Of a stretch of DNA of 64,000 nucleotides, positions 56,797-64,000 are shown piece by piece. The first letter of the stretch is position 1. Each line of letters starts with the position of its first letter. The translations under genes and the position numbers were made by a program. The notes beneath the pieces were generated by a model. That model searched no databases. It had not been told where the DNA came from and worked only from the letters and a program-made list of their open reading frames with translations. This DNA comes from Yamagishiella unicocca (Eukaryota; Chlorophyta; Chlorophyceae; Chlamydomonadales; Volvocaceae), in assembly GCA_003116995.1 (NCBI GenBank), contig BDSL01000107.1, forward strand, positions 186,001 to 250,000, in the 5' to 3' direction.

Positions 56797-59700
56797 ATGG
56801 ACGCGGCTGATGCTCTTGAGGAGCCGAAATGGACGACGCTGCGGGCCATGCCAGGGGACTCCATAGAGACCTTGACCAGCAAGCGGAGGAGGCTTCTCAT
56901 AATCAGCAAAGTGAGGGTGCCGTCTGTCAACTGCGCAACCGTGCTGCGCGTGCTTCGGGCCGTTTTAGCGTTCATTTGCAAGACGCGTGTGGTATTAACC
57001 CAATTCCTGCATAATTTTCATATTTCAGGCATACAAACAGCGCCTGGCGCAGCCCAACAGCATTTTGCTGCCACTTCCGGCGGCAGCTCTAGCGGGGCCA
57101 CCGGTGCCGCTGCCACTGCCGTTGGACAGCGATGGGACTGCCCGGCTAAACCAGCAAGGCTCCGAGCCAAGCACGGGGCAGCAGCCTAAGCCTGCAGGCC
57201 AGCATATCATTACCGACACACGAGCAGGCACAAGCCGCGCTGCCGTTGCTGTCGACGAGGACAGCAACGATTCGCCGGGCGCCGATTTGCTTGTTCACGT
57301 CGTGTTACGGAACGCTGCAGCCGGCACCAGTAAGCAGCAGGCCTGCGACTATTACCAACAGCAGCATCCAGGGCATGGACATAGGAGGGATGATGCCCAT
57401 GGGGATCGGGATCTGAACCGTCAACAGGCAGCGTCCCCGTTTAACTACTGCAGCGCTGCTACGCAAGACGGAGTGCAGCCGCAGAGCGGCCCAGACGACC
57501 GGGCTGGATCCCCACGCGCTTTGATGCTGCTGGCAGATGGGCGTCCTGGCCTGCTGACGGCGATGGACAGTGAAGATGGGTGCCGGAGCTGCGTTGGCGG
57601 CGCCCATGCTCCGGTGGTTGACAGTTGTCTCGACCAGCTTACGCGCGATACGCTTCACCAGCAGCGCCAGCACCGGCACCATCACGAGCCGTTGCTTGAG
57701 GGAGTTGCAGTGTGTGAGGATAGCCCCTTGCCGCAATGCGAGGGGGAAGAGTGGACGGGCCCAGAGAAGGTGCAGGGACATGCGGGTGGAGTTGAGCTCC
57801 GTGCTGACCTGACCGCGGGCCAAATGCAGCAGCTCCAGGGGGGCTACGCGGCAGCTCCAGGGGGGCGCAACCAACCCGAACCCGCGAGCATCAGCTGCGG
57901 TGTCGTACAGCAACTCGACTTGAAGCCGTGGACGACGGATCATCCTCGACATCTCCATCACCACCAGCAGCAGCAGGACCACCGCCAGCAGCAGCAGCAG
58001 CAGCTCCAGGGGGACTGGATGTCCAGCTCGCGGCCACACGAGCAGCACGGACTGCTTGTGCACCGAGGGCTATTAAACCCCAACGACGACCACCACCAGC
58101 CGCAGCTGACGCTATTGCCGCCAGAGCGCGACGGTGTCTCGCAGCGTGAGGCGCACCACCACCCACTGTTGGAGCAGCAACAGCCGCCGCAGGAGGCGCA
58201 ACTCCGGCCGAGCGCGAGCGACGGCCCGTTGAGCCAGGCCGCCGTGGCGCCGCCGCCAGACGGCTCCGCTCCCGGCCCGACTGGTCATCCCAGCGGTGGG
58301 GAAGCTGGCAGGAAGGGCGAGTCAGCAGCCTTGGAGCTGGAGGCGGAGGCGGCGCCAGCGGAGGAAGCAGCGGAAGAAGACAATGATGTGGTGTACATGG
58401 GCAGTACCCCGGGTGGCCCTGACGCCTGCTTGGACTGGCTGGGGCCGCAGCGGGGCGCCCACTCGCACCGCAGCGCCTCTGGCACTCCTGGCTTGTACCC
58501 GGCCCCCAGCCGCCTGGGCAAGCCGGTCAAGCAGCGCAGCATCTTGGCCTTCATCCAGTCCAAGCCTTCGCACGCAGCGGCCGGATCCCGCAGGGGCCTG
58601 GCCACCAAGACGCAGGGCGGCGCCGGCGGCTGTAGCAGGCACGGACGGGGCGTCCTGTCCCAAGGCCTGCGTGCCTCCTCTTCACAGTTGCGGCTGCCTT
58701 GGGTGCAGGTGGAGGAGCCGGGTCAGCAGCAGCAGCCGGGTCAGCAGCAGCAGCGGCGGCGGTCGAAGGAGCAAGCGGGCGCCGAATCGGCAGAGCAGGT
58801 CCGAGGTAGTGCAGCTGTGTGCCCGGACACCGCAGCGTCCTTGCTGCCTCCCTTGCCGCCCATGGCTGCGGGCACAGCCGCAGCAGCGGCGGGGCATGGC
58901 GAACACGGCTCCTTAGCTGATGCCCTGTCTGCCGACCAGTCGCCATTCCACGCAGCTGCCACCGCCGCGGCCATGCCGCGACGAGGCTCGGGGAGCCTCT
59001 TTGCAGTCGGGCGGCTGGGTAGCGGCGGCTTGGCCCCCGCGATCGCAGGAGCTTCGACCGCGTCGGCCCTGAGCAGGCTGCCCTCGCTCACCTCGGGCGC
59101 GGCGAGGGGCGCAAGCGGCCACTTGCCGACGTCGGGGCCAGCCGCGACCGCAGCTGACGTGGCGGCCGGCTGGGCCGCCGGAGCTCCCTCGAGCGCACCC
59201 CGGGGCCAGGATGATGAGGGCCACGACGATGACGATGACGACGATGACGTTGTTGGGTGTGACAACACGTGGGGCCGTTCGCGGCTGCTCCGCCGCGGCC
59301 GTACAAGCTCACGTGGCGCCAGCCAGCAGCGCCCCACCCATGACGGCCTGGACGCCGCCGCTGCCGCCGCCGCGGCCGCCAGGCCGCCCGACGCGGGTCC
59401 GGCCGTAAGCGGTGCCGATGACGACATCGTGCCCGACAGCATTGACCCACCTGGCGGCAGCCCGGGAGCACCGGCCGGCACACCGGGTGAAGGCGGCCGT
59501 GGCCCGGACGATCTGGATCCGGATCTGGGTCAGGCGCCAGGGTCATGTGGTGCGGGGCTGCAGGCGGTAGCTGGTGCGGAGGGAGGGCCGGAGGGGCTGC
59601 TGCTGCGCGGGCCGCGGCGCTACGACGCAGCAGCGGGTGCCGAGGTCGCCGGCGGCGCCGCGGCGCCCTGGGTGGATGGGTCGGGGGCGGCGGCGTGGGA

Positions 59701-62698
59701 TGGCAGCTTGTCGCTGCGCGCGCTCGCGCTGCCTGACGCCCCCCAGCACCCGCAGGCCGCCACGCCGTTGACACAGCACCAGCAGCAACACCAACACCAA
59801 CACCCACATCGACACCAGCCTGCGCAGGCGGGCTGGAGGCAGAGCCAGAGCCTGCAACGGCCCAGCTTTGGCGCCGGTGTCGGTGACTGCGAGCCCAGCG
59901 CTGACGCAGACCCAACAGCCCTAACGCAGTCTGCAGCCTGCGTGCCCGACTCCCACGACGACGGCCTCATTGCACCCCCCGCCGGCAGCGAGGAGTACGT
60001 CGTCCCCGCCACGCCGCTGTCCATGCAAGCCAGCGACGCGGCGTTGCTTCCCGTGCCTGGGTCTGTGGCGGCAGGGGCCGGGCCCGAGAGCCGCAGGGGC
60101 CCCGGGCCGGCAGCCGCAGGTGCAGCTGCAGCTGCGCCCTCCAGAGCGGACCCTTCCGGGGTCGTCGATGGGCGGAGTGGGGCGCCCACGCCTACATGCC
60201 CGCGTGCCACCTGGTCGGCTTTCCGCCAGCACACCTGGTCGCAGGTACACGGCACTCCCGCGGTTGCTGAGACGCCGGCAGAGCGCGCCCTGCCGTGCAG
60301 GACGGCTGCTGGGGAGGGCGGTGACGCTTCAGCGATTACCAGCACCATCACTCCTGCGCCGTCCGTGCATACCCCGGGGACGTTTGCCGTACCCGCCACT
60401 TTGCCGTCCGGCAGCACCACCGCTGCCGGCGCTGCAGCTGCTGGCCCCTACGAGCGGGCGACCCGCCCCCATGTCGTACATTACGGCCGCTTCCTCGCCG
60501 GGGGCCACGATGAGCTGGTGCACCCCGGCCGGGTCCTGGAGGTGCACGTGGCTAGCGTGTACGGCGGGTGTGACGACGGCGACGCCGTACGGCAGCGATC
60601 AGCTAGCCGCGGGCAGTGCGACGCCACCTCACCGCCGCAGCCTGCCCCGAGCTACATCGCGTGCCTCATCGCCGACGACGACCAGGGTGGCGGCGCCGGT
60701 ACGGCGGATACCTCGCACGACACGGATGAAGACGCTGGCGGTGGAGCTGACGCTGCGGCAGCAGCGGCGGCGTCGGCGGCGTCACGGCACCACGGCGAGG
60801 CTACGGTGGTGCCGCCGCCGCTTGCACCCTGGCGGGCCACCCCGCGGCGGCTTCTCACCCTCTACACTTGGTCACTGCCGAGGGAGGGGCCGCCAGCGCT
60901 GCACAGTGCCCTGCGCCTGGAGCCGGGAGCGGGGGCGGGGGCACCGGAGCCGCCTGGCCACGTGGCTGGCCTCAGTGGTCTCAGCGGCCTTAGCGGCCGC
61001 GCTTATGGGTCGCCCGGGGGCTCCTGCAGCGCTGCCGAGGGCGGCTGCGCAGGCGCATACTCTGAAGGGCTCGCGCAGGCGCTGAGGTTGCTAGTAGCGC
61101 CGGACGGCAGCCTCTGCCTGCTGCTGTCCAACGCCTTGGATGCACCGGGAGCGGCATCGACCCGCGGGTCGCACGGCCCCACCGCCGACCCTCCGCAGGG
61201 AGATTCTGACGGCACTCAGGACCCGCGAGCTCCGCAGCACCCGGACATCCTCCCGAATGGCTCCCCGCTGGCCGCTGGACCAACTGGAGCAAGCGGCGAT
61301 GGCGCTGACGGCGATGGTGCTGTCAGCGGTGGCGGCGATGGTGCTGTCAGCGGTGGCGGCGATGGTGCTGTCAGCGGTGGCGGCGATGGTGCTGTCAGCG
61401 GTGGCGGCGATGGTGCTGTCAGCGGTGGCGGCAGCGACGGCGGTGGCGGCGGCGGCGGCGGGGGCGTCAAGCTGCTGCGCTTCCGCGGAGGGGCGTGGGG
61501 CCTGGCGCGGGCGCTGCTTCCACCGGCTGCGGAAAGCGGCGCCGCGGTGACGGCTTTGCGTTGCCTGACCTGCACGCCCTGTGCAGTGCTGCCACCGCGG
61601 AGGCGGGGCGGGGAGCCGCCGCCGTCAGGCGGTCAGCCGTGTGGTGCAGGTGGTGGCGGTGGTGGCTATGGGGTTGCGAAGTCGGTGCCCGGAGGCAGGC
61701 AGCGGCAGCAGCAGCGGCCGTGGTGCTGGCAGGTGGTGGCGGCAGGTCAGGCGGGGCTCGGCGGCGTGTGGCGGCTGGACCCCTCCCTGGACGTGGTGCT
61801 CCATGAGGCCGCCCTGCCGCAGCCGCGCTACCGCGAGCAGCAGCCGAGGGACGTGGTTGAGCTGGCGGCGCTGCGGCACCGCCCTAGCCTGGTGCTGGGC
61901 GCCTGCTCAGACGGCTGCGTGGTGTTGTGGGATGTGGGCAGGGTGCGGGAGTCGGCGGCGGGGACGGCGCCGCCGCCGGGGGGGACGACCACTGCGGCAG
62001 CGGCGCCGCCGGCGGCGGGTGCTCCGGGGCCACTGGCGGCGGAGGCGGTGATGGTGGTGGTGGTTGAGGCGCCTCCGGCGGCATTGTTAACGGTGGCCCC
62101 GCCCGCGGGCTGCATGCTGCGTTGCCTGCAGCCGGTGGAAGTACGCCCGCCGGTCTCGGCAAGTGCGGTGTGTGATGGGTTCCTCGGGGCAGGGAACGCA
62201 TGTCCAAGCTCTGATGAGGATGACGATGACGATGATGACGAGGGGGAACGCGGCGCAGCGGCGGGATCCAGGGAGGGCCAGGGCGGCGGAGGCAGTTTTG
62301 GGCTGGGAGTCCGGGATCAGCCGGTCGCCTTCTTGGCAAGACGGCTGTGCGGGGGGCCGTTGCTGCAGGGGCAGCACGGAGCTGGAGCGCTGGTGGTGGA
62401 AGGATGCGGGGGGCGCCACGAGCAGGCGGGAGGGGCCTGCGTTGTGCCGGCAATTCTGCGGCAGGGGTGTTTGGAGCTGGGTGAGGGGATAGAAGTGCCG
62501 GGCGTATCGAGTTTGGTGTCCAGTGGTGATGGGCTAGCGGCGCTGGGCACAAGGCAGGGACAGGTCCTTGCGTGGGATTGCAAGCTAGGGGGGCTGGTGG
62601 CCGGCTGGCAAATGCCGGAGCCCATTAGGGCGGTAGCTATGAGTGGCAGGATGTTTGTGGCTGCGGCCGGGAGGGGGGTACTGGTGGCGCAGGTATAG
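56797..62698 (+). CDS. Large nuclear-type protein with PCNA-binding-like motif and WD40-like C-terminus, about 1,927 aa
   Basis: Exon 1 (56797-56910) and exon 2 (57029-62698) join in phase 0: LTSKRRRLLIISK | AYKQRLAQPNSILLPL. The frame is also open upstream of the ATG (GPWCNRCLAAR), after an acceptor-like CTACTAG, so the start may be farther left. Most of the protein is Gln/His/Gly/Ala-rich. At 58526-58561 VKQRSILAFIQSK fits a PIP box (Q-x-x-I-x-x-F-I) and resembles that of DNA ligase I. Acidic runs occur at about 59213-59256 and 62205-62246. The C-terminal third has WD40-like blades, for example LVLGACSDGCVVLWDVGRV and LGTRQGQVLAWDCKLGG. A DNA replication or repair scaffold is a reasonable inference; the family is not recognised. 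Confidence 0.72.
61310..61432. repeat. 24-bp coding repeat GDGAVSGG
   Basis: Five tandem units of GGCGATGGTGCTGTCAGCGG plus TGGC encode GDGAVSGG. They are followed by a poly-glycine tract inside the WD40-like protein. Confidence 0.95.
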
Positions 62699-62849
62699 TA
62701 GAGTGAAGGAGTTACGGGACAGACGTGTGAGCGCGAAGGCCCCGTACTGGGCCGGAATCCATTTTGACGAACTGTTGAGGAAGAACGTAAACAATATGGA
62801 GCTTTTGAATTGACTTACAGAGCGTATACTAGCATACACGGTCGGCAGG

Positions 62850-64000
62850 ATGAGGAGCTCCCTGCACAACTGCAAGGCTGCTGCCACACATCGCGTTACG
62901 GTTCGCCGGCCCATTGTCTCCCTCCGGGCTGCCGCGACAGTTGTGTTAGATGCGCCGTCTACATCAAATAGGGATCACGCAAAGCAGACACTCGTAGACC
63001 TCGTTAAGTTCACTAATCGAGGCCTCGGTGTACTCACATTCCAGCGCGGGCTTATTGAAGATGCCCAGGTACCTTTGAAGGAATCGTAGTGAGGCACTTT
63101 GTTCATGTAATATCGCAAGGATAGGGCGCGGTTTGGCACCACTTGACCTGCCGCGTTAACTGTAGGTGCGCGTGGAGGGCTTCCAGGGCTCGGAGCTGGA
63201 CTTCTCGAAACTAGCTGGCAAGTGGAAGCTCATGTATACAACGGCTTCGGATGTGCTGCCAATCCTTGAGGCGGAGTATCGATTGAGCGCTGGGCCATTC
63301 AGTGGCTTCGGCCTTCCGCGGCCACTGGAGGTCGGCAACATTTACCAGCGGTTCACAAGCCCCGAGGAGGGGCTAGTTGAGAACATTATCCACTTCAAAA
63401 CGCCGGCATCGTCGCTCACGTTCACCGTGGGGGCCAGGTGGGAAGTATGCGGGGCCCTGTGGGGCCCAGCTTCGCGCCTTGCGGGTGGGGCATCTCCAGG
63501 AGGCCTAGCATGGCGGTCATGCTGGCATCATAGACGCTTGGGCCGAGGGTGAGGAAACCGAAATGCGGTGCTGGGTTTTGTTGTGGGTGTGCAAGGCACG
63601 CCACTATCAGCATCCGAAGGGCCTTGAATATTGGATCGGCCGTCTAGTGCGCGCATCATCCACCGTTGCCGTCAACATCAAGCACACATGTTTGAATCGA
63701 AGAACGCGTGAGCCAGCTTTCCCAGCCCCCCAAGTGCAGCACCTAATTTCTCCAACCAGCTCCCGCGTGGCGGGTGCTCCCCATGCCAGCGCGCTGCTGA
63801 ACCCCACTAACTCACCGGCGCACCTGGCACTTCGCACCAACTTCGCCGCCCCTCCCCTCCCAGATACGACGTCCGCAGCGGCAAGCGCATCGCACTGGTG
63901 TTTGAGGAGGCCCGGGTGGGCGAGGTGCGGATCAGTGAAGCCACGGAGGCCCTGCTCGCTCCGGCCCTCCTGCCGCGCGGCCCCTTGCAACACATGATCC
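62850..64000 (+). CDS. Plastid lipid-associated protein / fibrillin (PAP family), 3' end outside window
   Basis: Exons 62850-63068, 63166-63437 and 63864 onward; phases agree and the last exon is cut by the window end. The N-terminus (MRSSLHNCKAAATHRV) is basic and Ser/Ala-rich like a chloroplast transit peptide. The body matches the PAP_fibrillin domain: KQTLVDLVKFTNRG, LAGKWKLMYTTASDVLPIL (the family's typical W-x-L-x-Y-T-T segment), and RSGKRIALVFEEARVG. Fibrillins are lipocalin-like proteins of plastoglobules, thylakoids and the eyespot that bind hydrophobic molecules such as carotenoids and quinones. The subgroup is not determined. The gene starts 151 bp after the WD40 gene stop, in the same direction. 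Confidence 0.85.

Overview
The window reads as nuclear DNA of a volvocine or chlamydomonadalean green alga (Chlamydomonas, Volvox or Gonium-like). The host genes are GC-rich and have many short GT-AG introns. TGTAA polyadenylation signals follow several stops. The best-recognised gene is a cytochrome-b5-fused front-end desaturase closely resembling the Chlamydomonas delta-4 desaturase. The proteins carry Gly/Ala/Gln-rich low-complexity inserts typical of these algae. No bacterial operons, CRISPR arrays, rRNA or confident tRNA genes were seen.

Left gene block (3.4-20.6 kb): a TEX47/BLUF-like gene (+, 8 exons); a proteasome assembly chaperone 1 homologue (PSMG1, -, 6 exons); the plastid-type desaturase (-, at least 9 exons); a SAM-domain protein (+, 3 exons) whose SAM domain is split over all three exons; and a small intronless gene for a putative tail-anchored membrane protein (-).

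Repeat block (21-46 kb): dispersed repeat copies and a perfect 34-bp hairpin; a 98-bp satellite that is degenerate at its left and homogeneous at its right; a 55-57-bp satellite with higher-order structure, including a 1,280-bp duplication; then a giant inverted repeat. The inverted repeat has two 3,939-bp arms (36453-40391 and 40433-44371) around a 41-bp spacer. I could find no difference between the arms. Each arm carries terminal sequence, a subterminal array rich in GGGAACACGG/CCGTGTTCCC motifs, and an unknown multi-exon gene running toward the centre. The palindrome sits between members of a ~430-bp repeat family, and a 128-bp solo copy of its terminus lies about 1.7 kb to its left. This looks like an undescribed mobile or fold-back element and is the main discovery candidate.

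Right gene block (46.9-64 kb): an unresolved + strand gene; a TTI1 homologue (-, TELO2/TTI1/TTI2 complex); an intronless TMEM234 homologue (-); a large two-exon protein (+) with a PCNA-binding-like motif and C-terminal WD40-like repeats; and the 5' part of a plastid lipid-associated protein (PAP/fibrillin, +), cut by the window end. TTI1 converges on the unresolved gene. TMEM234 and the WD40 gene diverge from a 350-bp shared upstream region. The genes have unrelated housekeeping roles; nothing suggests a functional cluster.

The longest reading frames between 28.6 and 33.4 kb on the minus strand are products of the satellite and were not annotated as genes. Exon boundaries come from reading splice signals and phase by eye; none is supported by transcripts.
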